A stretch of 64,000 nucleotides of DNA from Collybia mongolica (lineage: Eukaryota; Basidiomycota; Agaricomycetes; Agaricales; Clitocybaceae): assembly GCA_013420905.1 (NCBI GenBank), contig JAAXNY010000017.1:930001-994000 (forward strand), read 5' to 3'. The position numbers were made by a program, and so were the translations under genes. Positions 46,347 to 57,838 of the stretch are shown piece by piece; the stretch's first letter is position 1, and each line of letters starts with the position of its first letter. The notes under the pieces were generated by a model that saw nothing but the letters and a program-made list of their open reading frames with translations, was not told the DNA's origin and ran no database searches.

Positions 46347-46760
46347 TTACTCTCTTTCAGCCTGTCTTTTTAAAATCTGTTGAGTATGATAAAAAAGCAT
46401 AACATGGATAAACCAATCAAAGTTTTCTCCAGTCATTCTTTTCATGATAGATTCAAATCCACCCAACCTTGCATTGAGTTGTTCACAAGCCTGTTTTAAA
46501 ATAATAAATATTAAAGTGTGTATAAACAATACTTGTGTATTGAATGCACACTTGTAGTAAGGATTGCTTTGATTGTCCTGAGCCACAACAACAAGATTTG
46601 GTGCAGAACCATTCAAGTGTGCTGGATTACACCATTTTTGACACAAGTAATCCAAAGTACAATGATTTTTATAATGATAAACATCAACAATTAATCTTGA
46701 TGTATCCAGCCAATCATTGTAAATGGGATTGGCAAGAGCAGTTCAAAGTACCAAGCAAGC
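46347..46760 (-). pseudogene. Remnant of KDZ-associated cysteine-cluster type protein
   Basis: Minus strand from about 46,720: IYNDWLDTSRLIVDVYHY, then DYLCQKWCNPAHLNGSAPN and VVVAQDNQSNPYYKCAFNTQ. A 42-bp intron-like gap (GTATTG...AAACAG, about 46,537-46,496) follows, then ACEQLNARLGGFESIMKRMT and FIHVMLFYHTQ to stop. From memory this resembles the C-terminal region of proteins annotated as CxC5/CxC6 cysteine-cluster proteins associated with KDZ transposons. Only the end is present; the 5' side runs into a Tc1-like terminal fragment at 46,777. Confidence 0.4.
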
Positions 46761-46776
46761 TTTGTCAATGCAGATA

Positions 46777-46914
46777 CAGTAGGTCAAAAAACTGTCCCAA
46801 TGTTTGGTCATTTTATAATGATTTACTTATAACAGAGTACTGGGGATTAATATCATTCTGAGAAAAATATATATGATACTACACCATATTAGCTTTGAAA
46901 TGAGCCCTTACTTA
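46777..46914. repeat. Isolated terminal fragment of a mariner 2-type element
   Basis: TA followed by CAGTAGGTCAAAAAACTGTC and about 120 further bases almost identical to the left end of mariner 2 (47973-48110). The match stops near 46,914. No partner end is nearby. It is either a truncated copy or the footprint of an internal deletion. Confidence 0.8.
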
Positions 46915-47027
46915 ATCGAGTAGAAGGGACGATGAGCAGGGAAAATGGCAAAAATTATGATGTGTATATACATGTGACACAGTAAAGTCCCAAAAGATAT
47001 ATGCAAAATTGAAAGTAATGCCTGTTA

Positions 47028-47970
47028 CTTATTTCGCATGAGTTTTATGAGCATCCTTTTGAAGAGCAGTCATTAATCCCTCATTTTGTGCCTTTTCTTC
47101 TTTGGTTTCATGGCCAATGCAGAGTATATCAGGGCTTAGTTCCAAATGATCCCCCGAAAGTGTTTCGTGGCCTCCCTCAGTGACAGCTAATATCATAATT
47201 GGCTGGCCATTCTCGTAACAATGGTGAATTTGGCAGACATATTAGCCCAGGTGGTCACCTTCAACTACGACCAACAATCCATTATCACATGTAGGATTGG
47301 GACATTTTGGTGTGAGGTCTCCTAGAGGCAAGGATCCCAATGTCTTGTAGTGGTTGAACTGGACTGATAATGCTCCCTCTATCTGCACTATGGAGACCAC
47401 CATTTCTTTACCTTGATATTGCCCACCTGTAACCAACACCTTTAATTTAATATCAATAAGCTGTGGATCTAATAATAGGGTGGTACAAAGTTGAATGCAG
47501 ATTCGCAGATGCAGATGCTTTCCCGCATATGCACCGGATTATGTAAGAATTTTTCGAAGTCTGTTTTGTGACACAGTGTGACTTTTAGGATAGCAAGCCA
47601 CGAGCGCATTGAAAGTTTACCCAGCGACACCCCCCACCACCATCATGGTTATTCCACACGGTTCTTACGTATACATTTAACTCTTTATACACAAAATTTG
47701 TTCCCAACTTGACTCTGGGACACGCCAATTAATACCCATCACCTTCGAATGGATGAGATTCTTTACCCCAGAATCTATTCAAAGGCTCTGAAGTTCAAAT
47801 CCGCGCTGAATTTATTCCTACAAATCATAGTCATACTTGTTTACAATCTATAAAGTCTTTTTAGGTGCTCAGGTTCTCATAGAATGACAAAAAAATATTT
47901 TGTGTGATCATCATAGTAAGGTAGGCTCGGGTGATATCCTTGCAAGTAGAGATTGGAGGGATAATCATAT
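47028..47970 (-). pseudogene. 3' part of unidentified gene interrupted by mariner 2
   Basis: Directly left of mariner 2 the minus strand reads YDYPSNLYLQGYHPSLPYYD, in frame with the exon on the other side of the element. Further 3', an exon-like frame at 47,445-47,028 reads SIVQIEGALSVQFNHY, CPNPTCDNGLLVVVEGDHLG and, after a TAA at 47,243-47,241 (CAA to TAA plausible), YVCQIHHCYENGQPIM to a final stop. The CPNPTC...HHC cluster may bind zinc. I do not recognise the family. The splice pattern between 47,860 and 47,450 is unresolved. Confidence 0.45.
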
Positions 47971-47972
47971 TA

Positions 47973-49589
47973 CAGTAGGTCAAAAAACTGTCCCAATGTT
48001 TGGTCATTTTATAATGATTTACTTATAACAGAGTACCGGGGATTAATGTCATTCTGAGAAAAATATATATGATACTACACCATATTAGCTTTGAAATGAG
48101 CCCTTACTTTCCTTATTTGAATAAAAACTCATTTCATAACAAATTGAACAAAATAATTACTCATTGGGACAGTTTTTTGACCTTGCTTAATTTTGGCAAG
48201 ATCTTTACTGCAGCAAGCTTTAACATCATGTGATGTATTGTGGGAACAATAAACAAAGTCATGTGACCATGTTGATATAAATTCAACATGTTTCCATCAT
48301 TACAATCATTCTTTCCTTCCCCCATCATCCCATGAGACCTACATCTTCTACCCAAAACCTTTCTGTGATCTCCCTTCTTCAAGAAGGCTATACCTTGCAT
48401 CAGATCCAGTCCAAAACCACTCTGGGAAAGTCTACCATTGGGAGAATCAAGAAGGAACTGGATATGGACAAGGAAAACCACAAGGGGGGACATCCTTCTA
48501 AGCTCTCTCCTGGTGACAAACAGTCAATTATTTGACAAATCACCACTGGAAGGCTTGATAATGCTGTAGAGGCCACCCATTTCATCAACCAAACTCTTCC
48601 CAACCCTGTCACACCCCAAACAGTCAGGAATGCACTCGAAAAGAATGACTTTTGTAGTGTTGTCAAGAGAAAACGTCCTCTTCTCAAAAAGGCTCATTGA
48701 CTGCAACATCTTCAATGGGCAAGATACCATGAAAACTGGACAGTGGAGGATTGGAAAAGGATCTTATGGTCAGATGAGGTCAAAATCAACAGGATTGGGT
48801 CAGATGGAAGGACTTATACTTGGAAGAAGAAGGGAGAACCACTTTCTGACAGAACCACCACTCCTACTGTCAAATATGGAGGAGGATATAATCTTATGGT
48901 GTGGGGTTGTATGGGGTGGAATGGAGTAGGAGTGCTTACAGAGGTCCAGGGGATTATGAATGCAGACCAATACTGCCAGATTTTGGATGGGGGAGTAGTG
49001 GAAAGCTTTGAAAAGCTGGAGATGCCAGAGGGAGAGAGGATGTTTCAGCAGGACAATGACCCCAAACATGCATCCAACAAGGCAACCAAGTGGTTTGAAG
49101 ACAACAACATTGATGTTATGGTCTGGCCAGCACAATCCCCTGACATCAACCCCATTGAACATCTCTGGGTAGTGTTGAAGAAGGCACTTAAGAAATACCC
49201 AACAGCCCCCAAAGGAGTACATGAGTTGTGGGATAGTGTGGTAGTGGAATGGAATGGAATTCCACCAGAAACATGCCAGACACTTATAGAAAGCATGCCT
49301 AGAAGGGTTCAAGCAGTTATTAAGGCAAAAGGTGGTCATACCAAGTATTAATTGTGTAAATAGAGACTTTGGAGATGTAGGTCAAAAAACTGTCCCAATG
49401 AGTAATTATTTTGTTCAATTTGTTATGAAATGAGTTTTTATTCAAATAAGGAAAGTAGGGGCTCATTTCAAAGCTAATATAGTGTAGTATTATATATATA
49501 TTTCTCAGAATGATATTAATCTCCAGTACTCTGTTATAAGTAAATCATTATAAAATGACCAAACATTGGGACAGTTTTTTGACCTACTG
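47973..49589 (+). mobile_element. Tc1-like element, mariner 2, dead
   Basis: 1617 bp between TA dinucleotides (47971-47972, 49590-49591). Inverted repeats of about 210 bp (47973-48183, 49381-49589) start CAGTAGGTCAAAAAACTGTC and contain the core again in inverted form at their inner end, as in mariner 1. It inserted in an exon of a minus-strand gene. The transposase has two stops. Confidence 0.93.
48332..49351 (+). pseudogene. Tc1/mariner transposase with two nonsense codons
   Basis: A single frame of 340 codons, collinear with mariner 1's transposase, from ATG 48332 to TAA. TGA codons at 48533-48535 and 48698-48700 replace Arg residues present in mariner 1 (IIRQI and AHRIRRL contexts), consistent with CGA to TGA. 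The catalytic part is otherwise complete: WSDEVKINRIG, FQQDNDPKHAS, NPIEHLW. There is no frameshift. Product would be truncated in the DNA-binding region. Confidence 0.93.
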
Positions 49590-49591
49590 TA

Positions 49592-49893
49592 TTGGTTCAA
49601 TAACAGTATGAGAAACAGATTTGAGTTTGCCTTTGAATTCATTATTTTTCCGCACAGGATACAAGTGTAACAATTGAGCAAATCCATTATGAGTACTTAT
49701 GTTTACATAAGTAACTCGTTCATCATCCTGGGTTTGCGGGGAAAATTCAGCGTACCCAACAAGATCCAGTGTTGTTTTTCCCACGGTTAGTAAGTTTGAA
49801 GTGTTCCAAGATTTCATTAGGACATGATCAGTAAACATTTTGAAGTACATCAGTAAGACTTTGTAGTCGTGGAAATATTTTTCTAACTGTGGG
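49592..49893 (-). pseudogene. Exon of the same unidentified gene, right of mariner 2
   Basis: Begins after a CCCACAG acceptor (49,893) with LEKYFHDYKVLL, continues MYFKMFTDHVLMKSWNTSN and GFAQLLHLYPVRKNNEFKGK, and reaches the mariner 2 insertion at VIEP. The first two thirds are duplicated almost unchanged at about 53,118-53,330. Upstream exons were not identified. Confidence 0.5.
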
Positions 49894-50037
49894 AATCAAA
49901 ATTAGCCGACGCGCGGATTTCGAGCAAAAAAGGCAACTGCTAACATAAGCTGCATTTGATATTATAATTTCGAGTTAATTGGTGTTTTTCTTGGGATATC
50001 TCAAGAATTAATTAAAAACTGTCCACTGCATAATCAT

Positions 50038-50093
50038 GCTTATGTTTGTCAACTACGCTGTTAGAGCTAACAGCGTAGTTGACAAACATAAGC
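50038..50093. repeat. Perfect 27-bp-stem palindrome, copy 1
   Basis: Arms of 27 nt (50038-50064, 50067-50093), loop AG. With one mismatch the pairing extends six more base pairs outward. The arm reads GCTTATGTTTGTCAACTACG and on to CTGTTAG. Confidence 0.95.
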
Positions 50094-50135
50094 ACGATTA
50101 CAAGACACTTATTCCGCTTTGGGTCAAACTTTTCC

Positions 50136-50880
50136 CACAATACAAAACATTGCATATCTCAACAATGACAAGACCTATGGATGTAATTTAAATTGCTACT
50201 ACTAGATATGGTGAGGGGCTACCCAATGTAGATATTTGTATGTATTTGTATTTGTTTGTACACCTTCAAACATCATGATCAAAAGCAGCTCTCTCACTAC
50301 AAGCATGTTACAAATGAATATCAAGTTTGTGTACAAGTTTGCCACACAGCTAGCCAAACAAACAATACCATCAAAGTTCCCACAATATAAATCATTGCAT
50401 ATCTCAACAACAACAAGGCCTATGGATGTAATTTAAATTGCTAGTGTTAGATATGGTGAAGTAGTACCTCGTGTATATGTTTGTAAGTGTTTGAATTTGT
50501 TTTTATTTTTCTAAACCTTATCAACAACAAATTTCTTGCTACATATTGTACATGAATACTGTCTGTATATCATTTCACCACACATCTGGCCAAACAAACA
50601 ATATTAATGAGGTCCCCACATTATAGATGATGCATATCTCAGCAAATACTAGGCTAACAGAGACAATTGAAATTGCTACTACTCCTAGACCTATGGAGGG
50701 GGTACACCAGGAAATGTATATTTATATTGTTTGTACCTTTCCAAATTTGATTATAATCTCTTGTTATATCTATTTTAATATCACATTTATATATTACTTG
50801 GCCATAAGCATAGCCAAACAAGTCAATGTAGATGCTCCTGGAATCTATAATGTTCAATATCTTGACAATGGCTAGCTATA
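50136..50880. repeat. Tandem ~240-bp array, about three units
   Basis: The anchor GCATATCTCA(A/G)CAA recurs near 50,152, 50,395 and 50,631 (spacing about 243 and 236 bp), each with the order GATGTAATTTAAATTGCTA, TTTGTTTGTA, ACAAATGAATA and CAAACAAACAATA. A degenerate further unit follows near 50,855. Confidence 0.75.
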
Positions 50881-53465
50881 TGAGTATGGTCAAATATAGT
50901 AAAAAACACTTAACAGGCATATGTACATTTGTTTGAAGTTTGTCTTTGATGATGATATTTCTATTTTTAGCATTTTTGATAAGTTCTTGATTAGGATGCA
51001 AGACTAGAAATAAATTGTTGAATGTTGAATGGTTGATATACATTTCAATACTGTGGGAATTTGTTTCTAATATTATGAGTTCTTTATCAACCCAGGTTTC
51101 AGGCAACAAGTTGATTGATTGATTGATTGATTCATCATATTTCAACACTGCAGGAAAATATTTCCATAATGGGATTTTTCTTCTCTTATGGCTTTTTACA
51201 GCATTTCTCCACAAAGACAAAGTATTGTGACATAATTTGCATGTATTTGGGATGATTACATAATGCTTTTGATGATGCCATCAAAATTATGCATATCTAA
51301 TATTTCAAAGCATTGTGTTTCAAAATTTATTTTGTGTTTTTCTCCATAACCAGTAAAGCTGTTAACTTTGTTTTTATATATTTGGAATGTACAAACATGG
51401 CTCTACAATTTCCTTGTTAAGCATATTTTTGCCATGGACAACAATGACCCTTACCAAACATGACCCTTGTGGGAAATTACACTACACATTGGAATAATCA
51501 ACAACTACTACTATACTTACCTGAAATACAAATAAGATTGAATTCTCTATTTATTGACACATGTCACATGATCTATTCCACCACATAAGTATACCAAATA
51601 CATGACAACAATCTGAACACTTATTTAGTGTCCATGATCCTAGGAAAAGTTAGTTCTGATGGTTTTTGTGTTTTCTCCATAAACAGACAAGCTATGGCAT
51701 TGGGTTTTGTGCACAGGCATTGCTTGTTTACTTGGTAACATTTTCCCATGGTCACATGACCTCTATAAACTATCATCTACATTGTTTCTAGTCATTTACA
51801 ACTTCCTAAATGTGGAATGGACTTATTTCTCCTAAGAAAAGAAATAAAGAACAGGTACCTGCCACACAGTGTGTTGGCCCACTCCACCCAAGTAGGCATT
51901 TGGATCAATATTACTTCCTTAGTGATTTGACTATTTGGTATATTCTTTATTTATTAATTATCTTAAAATTTGAACAATTAGTTTAAGTTTCAATTGGGTA
52001 GTCCAATCTATAAATAGGTATTTTGGATAAAGACTGTGGGTGTACCAGAAGTCTATATCAGCCTACCAGAGCTGTGCAAATAGTACAGGGGTAAAGTATT
52101 AGTAAGAAGTAAACTAATATTTGTGAAAGGAATAAGAACATATCACAAGGTAGATAGAATTATACCAAGGTAGTCTCAAGGTGTACAGCAGCATATAGGT
52201 GCATATACAATAGAACAAGGTACATATATCTGAGCAACTAGATGTGGGGCACATATGCACTCACCTTTTACACATCTGGTTTGGGCACAGGGGTGATTGG
52301 CACTACTTGGTCTAGACAGTACATCCATGGGTGCACACCCATCCACCAGGTGATGGTTCTACCATATGGAATACACCACTGCATCACCTATGTCCACCAT
52401 GCTATCTGCTCACTAGCAGATGTGGGCAGGCAGTCACTGGTAATGTGGCAGGTGCCTCTGTAGTTCTTGCTGCAGCTCTTATTGTTGTGGTTTTGCAGTT
52501 GTTATTTTCATTGAGAGGGGTGGGTATGAGAGAGGGTGGTGGTGGTTGACAACAAGGCTGACAGGTGATGTAGCACCTATCAACAATATTCAGCCATTGC
52601 CAGTAATGGCCAAGGGTAGACAGCAGGGGCCATTATAAAAACAGGCACCTTGGACTGACAAGCTCATATTATGAAATGGTTAATCTGTATGCTTTATGCA
52701 TATGACATGTAACCTTGAGGCCTTGTATTTGACTCTCCAAAATATTGCATTTTAGTGCATTAAATAAGCAATGGTAACTATAATTAAGTAAGCAATCTGG
52801 ACAGTCTGCATGGACTTCATGAGGAGTTGTTCCAAGCTCAGTCTGAGCATCCAAGTAATAGTGTGGATTTATGGACTTAACTTTGACTTGGCTCAGATGC
52901 AGACTGTCAATTAAGCAGAGCTCCCTGCCAAACAGGGTCTGAGTCAGTCTGCAGACACCTGCATTTGTCTGTGTGGTCTGTGTGGCTCATGTGGCTCAGT
53001 GTAAAGTCCCCAGAGAAGCTACTGAGTTGGTTGTATATTTGGAATATACAAATATGGATCTACATTTTCAATTAAGTTAATTTTTTTCACACAGTCCATC
53101 TCTGAGAGTCTGAGTTACGAGTCCTTATGTTTACATAAGTAACTCGTTCATCATCCTGGGTTTGCGGGGAAAATTCAGCGTACCCAACAAGATCCAGTGT
53201 TGTTTTTCCCACGGTTAGTAAGTTTGAAGTGTTCCAAGATTTCATTAGGACATGATCAGTAAACATTTTGAAGTACATCAGTAAGACTTTGTAGTCGTGG
53301 AAATATTTTTCTAACTGTGGGAATCAAAATTAGCCGACGCGCGGATTTCGAGCAAAAAAGGCAACTGCTAACATGGGCTGCATTTAATAATATAAATTCG
53401 AGTTAATTGGCCTTTTTCTTGGGACATCTCAGGAATTAATTAATAACTGTCCACTGCACAATCAT

Positions 53466-53521
53466 GCTTACGTTTGTCAACTACGCTGTTAGCTCTAACA
53501 GCGTAGTTGACAAACGTAAGC
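53466..53521. repeat. Perfect 27-bp-stem palindrome, copy 2
   Basis: Arms 53466-53492 and 53495-53521, loop CT. Compared with copy 1, TTATG/CATAA has become TTACG/CGTAA in both arms, keeping the pairing, and the 2-nt loop is the reverse complement. Confidence 0.95.
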
Positions 53522-53559
53522 ACGATTACAAGAGGCTTGTTCCGCTTTGGGTCAAACTT

Positions 53560-54540
53560 TTCCCACACTACAAAACATTGAATATCTCAACAATGACAAG
53601 ACCTATGGATGCAAAATAAATTGCTACTACTAGATATGGTAAGGGGCTACCCAATGTAGATATTTATATGTATTTGTATTTGTTTGTACATCTTCAAACA
53701 TCATGATCAAAAGCAGCTCTCTCACTACAAGCATGTTACAAATGAATATCAAGTTTGTGTATGAGTTAGCCACACAGCTAGCCAAACAAACAATACCATC
53801 AAAGTTCCCACACTATAAACCCTTGCATATCTCAACAACAACAAGACCTATGGATGTAATTTAAATTGCTAGTGTTAGATATGGTGAAGTAGTACCTTGT
53901 GTATATGTTTGTAAGTGTTTGTATTTGTCTTTATTTTTCTAAACCTCATCACCAACAAATTTCTTGCTACATATTGTAAATGAATACTGTCTGCGTATCA
54001 TTTCACCACACATCTGGCCAAACAAACAATAATACTAAAGAAATTTCCCACAATATAGATGATACTTATCTCAGCAAATACAAAGCTGATGGACATGCTA
54101 CTACTAGACATCATGAAGGATTACATTATGTGTATGTTTATATGTATTTGTAGATGTTTGTACCCTCCCAAATCACATTACTCACAACAGCTTTTTGACT
54201 GCATGTTACAAATGAATATCATCTGTATATCACTTTGCCAACATCTGGCCAAACAAACAATATTAATGAAGTTCCCACAATATAGATGATGCATATCTCA
54301 GCAAATACAAGGCTAACAGACACAATTGAAATTGCTACTACTCCTAGACCTATGGAAGGGGTACACCAGGAAATGTATATTTATATTTGTTTGTACCTTT
54401 CCAAATTTGATTATAATCTCTTGTTATGTAGATCTATTTTGATATCACATTCATATATTACTTGGCCAAAAGCATAGCCAAACAAGTCAATGTGGATGCT
54501 CCTAGACTCTATAATGCTCAATATCTTGACAATAGTTAGC
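53560..54540. repeat. Tandem ~240-bp array, about four units
   Basis: Anchors near 53,579, 53,825, 54,062 and 54,290, spacing about 246, 237 and 228 bp. One unit more than the array in copy 1. Confidence 0.75.
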
Positions 54541-56999
54541 TATATGAGTATGGTTAAATATAGTATGTGATAATACAAGAAAAAAACACTTAACAGGCAT
54601 ATGTACATTTGTTTGAACTTTGTCTTTGATAATAATATTTCTATTTTTAGCATATCTGATAAGTTCTTGATTAGGATGCAAGGCTAGAAATAAATTGTTA
54701 AATGTTGGATGGTTGATATACATTTCAATACTGTGGGAACTTGTTTCTATTATTATTACAAGTTCTTTATCAACCTACGTTTCAGGCAAAAAGTTGATTC
54801 ATTCATTCATTCATTTATTGATTCATATTTCAACACCGTGGGAAAATATTACCATAATGGGTTTGTTCTTCTCTTATAGCTTTTTACAGCATTTCTCCAC
54901 AAATACAAAGTATTGTGACATAATTTGCATGTATTTGGGATGGTTACATAAAGCCCCCAATGATGCCATCAAAATTATGCATATCCAATATTTCAAAGCG
55001 TCATGTTTCAAAATTTATTTTGTGATTTTCTCCATAACCAGTAAAGCTATTAACTTTGTTTTTATATGTTTGGAATGTACAAACATGGCTCTACAATTTC
55101 CTTGTTGAGCATAATTTTCCCACGGTCTATTTTGAGCGAAATATCAGAAATGTCCAGATCCAGCTAGTTTTGAAGGTCTGTGTATTATATCAGGGGTGAA
55201 CAAACATCTTATAACAACAATGACCCTGACCAAACATGACCCTTGTGGGAAATTATGCTAAACATAGGAATAATCAACAACTACTACTATATTTACCTGA
55301 AATACAAAGAGGATTGATTTCTCTATTTATTGACACATGTCACATGATCTATTCCACCACATAAGTATACCAAATGCATGACAACAATCTGAATGCTTAT
55401 TCAGTGTCCATGATCCTGGCAAAAGTTAGTTCTGATGGTTTTTGTGTTTTCTCCATAACCAGGCAAGCTATGGCATTGGGTTTTGTGCACAGGCATTGCT
55501 TGTTTACTTGGTAACATTTTCCCATGGTCACATGACCTCCATAAACTATCATTTACATTTTTTCTAGTCATTTACAACTTCCTGAATGTGGAATGGACTT
55601 ATTTCTCCTAAGAAAAGAAATAAAGAACAAGTACCTGCCACACAGTGTGTTGGCCCACTCCACCCAAGTAGGCATTTGGATCAATATTACTTCCTTAGTG
55701 ATTTAGCTATTTGGTACATTCTTTATTTATTAATTGACTCAAAATTTAAACAATTAGTTTAAGTTTCACAATTGGGTAGTCTAATCTATAAATAGGTACA
55801 TTGGATAAATACTGTGGGAATAGTACAGGGTTAAAGTATCAGTAAGAAGTAAATTAATATTTGTAAAAAGGAATAAGAACATATCACAAGGTAGATAGAA
55901 TTACACCAAGGTAGTCTCAAGGTATACAGCAGCATATAGGTGCATAAACAATAGAACAAGGTATATCTGAGCAACTAGATGTGGGGCACATATGCACTCA
56001 CCTTACACATATCTGGTTAGGGCACAGGGGTGATTGGCACTACTTGGTCTAGACAGCACATCCAGGGGTGCACACCCAGCCACCAGGTGATGGTTCTACC
56101 ATATGGAATACACCACTGCATCACCTATGTCCACCATGCTATCTGCTCACTAGCAGATGTGGGCAGGCAGTCACTGGTAATGTGGCAGGTGCCTCTGTAG
56201 TTCTTGCTGCAGCTCTTATTGTTGTGATTTTTCAGTTGTTATTTTCACTGAGAGGGGTGGGTATGAGAGAGGGTGGTGGTATCCATGGCAGTGGGACCTG
56301 GCATTGTATTTGGCAGTATTGTGCACAATCATATGGCAGGGAGGTGATGGGAGGGGCAGCTGGGGATGTAGTGGTGGAGGTTGACAACAAGGCTGACAGG
56401 TAATGTAGCACCTGTCAACAATAATCAGCCATTGCCAGTAATGGCCAAGAGTAGGCAGCAGGGGTCATCATAAAAACAAGCACCTTGGACTGACAAGCTC
56501 ATATTGCTAAATGGTTAATCTGCATACTTTATGCACATGACATGTAACCTTGAGGCCTTGTATTTGACTCTCCAAAATATTGCATTTTTGTGCATTAAAT
56601 AAGCAATGGTAACTATAATTAAGTAAGCAATCTGGACAGACTGCATGGACTCCATGAGAAGTTGTTCCAAGCTGGGTCTGAGCATCCAAGTAATAGTGTG
56701 GATTTATAGACTTACAATTTTATGATTTTGTTAAAGACTCTGCAAATTACATCTATGTAGCTTTGACTTGGCTCAGATGCAGACTGCCAATTAAGCAGGG
56801 CTCCCTACCAAACAGGGTCTGAGCTTGGTCTGCAGACATCTGCATTTGTCTGTGTGGTCTGTGTGGCTCATATGGCTCAGTATAAAGCCTCCAGGCAAGC
56901 TACTGAGTTGGTTGTGTATTTGGAATATACAAATATGGATCTACATTTTCAGGTTTGTTAATTTTTTCACACAGTCCATCTCTGAGAGTCTGAGTCCCC

Positions 57000-57838
57000 A
57001 CTTTACCAGCTGACTTATTTTTAAGGAAAATGGCTAGATATATATTGTTACCTTTTATTGGTGGATATTTGTATAGGATCTATAAACACCAACTTCTATT
57101 GGCAATTCATATGCAGTTGCTTATATCATACACCATGGATATGGGTGAAGTTGTAAGGGGATCACTTGTTTGTCCACATATAGCCATCAGAATCACTATT
57201 GCTGTTTGCATAGACTCACTGTTATACCTATTATTCTGACACACACTGCTTTAACCCCTTGACAGATAGTAGTTTACTCTGGACTAACATATCACAGATA
57301 TATTGTTGCATCATTAGAGTTACTGATATCAGATTCTGTTGTTATTTGAGACATAGGCACAATGTACTATATATAAGGTGCCCCTTCCTCTCCATGGAAG
57401 GGCACCTTTGCAATAGACTTGGGCTGGGTTCTCTACTCATAGTCAAGCCTCTAGTGCTCTATGCTCATCCCTTCCCTGCATGGTTGTTCATACTGTGTAT
57501 ACTGCTCCCTGTCTGAGCCTCTTGGCAACATGACCCCATACAGAAATGCAACAAGTATTTGGCAAGCTCAAATGTGTGGTTATATTACATCTTCATGTTG
57601 GGCATCCATCAGGCCTTCCATGTTGTCAAGCTACTCTCTGTACCCTACAATCTAATTCTAGTACAATGCCTGACAAGTGTTCCAGAACCAAACTTATCAA
57701 CAACAAAAAGTAATATAAAGTTGAAGAGATTCTGGATAGCTAGTTCTATTGCAACAACCTGGTTCTAGAAATATAAAGAAAAGTTAATCAAAAAAAAAAC
57801 ATAAGGACTCGTATCTGCCAGTAATGGCCCTCTACCTC
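57000..57838. repeat. Repeat block X, first copy
   Basis: Matches 58,690-59,698. It contains a TATATATAAGG motif (57,368), a hairpin-like GTGCCCCTTCC...GGAAGGGCAC, and a tail with an A run, ATAAGGACTCGTATCTGCC and CTCTACCTCAAG. The TATA motif and unique tail suggest a retroelement LTR or nonautonomous element, unproven. Confidence 0.6.

Larger units (their letters stand above)
49690..53116. repeat. Tandem noncoding duplication, copy 1 (about 3.4 kb)
   Basis: Collinear with copy 2 (53,120-56,995) at roughly 85-95 percent by eye. It starts with the duplicated exon segment (near-identical for about 260 bp), followed by a palindrome (50038-50093), a ~240-bp tandem array (50,136-50,880) and long AT-rich noncoding sequence (including TTTGTGTTTTCTCCATAA, ACAAAGTATTGTGACATAAT). 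It ends CTCTGAGAGTCTGAG. Relative to copy 2 it lacks about 100 bp near 51,430 and about 105 bp near 52,535 and has one array unit fewer. No protein of its own recognised. Confidence 0.8.
53118..56995. repeat. Tandem noncoding duplication, copy 2 (about 3.9 kb)
   Basis: Same order of parts as copy 1, with the palindrome at 53466-53521 and the array at 53,560-54,540. The 3' end (CTCTGAGAGTCTGAG) continues into block X at about 57,000, whereas copy 1 abuts copy 2 directly. Confidence 0.8.

Noticed and set aside
48800..49339. 179-codon minus-strand frame across mariner 2
   Set aside because: Antisense of the transposase coding sequence; same artefact is seen opposite mariner 1 (40,309-40,836).
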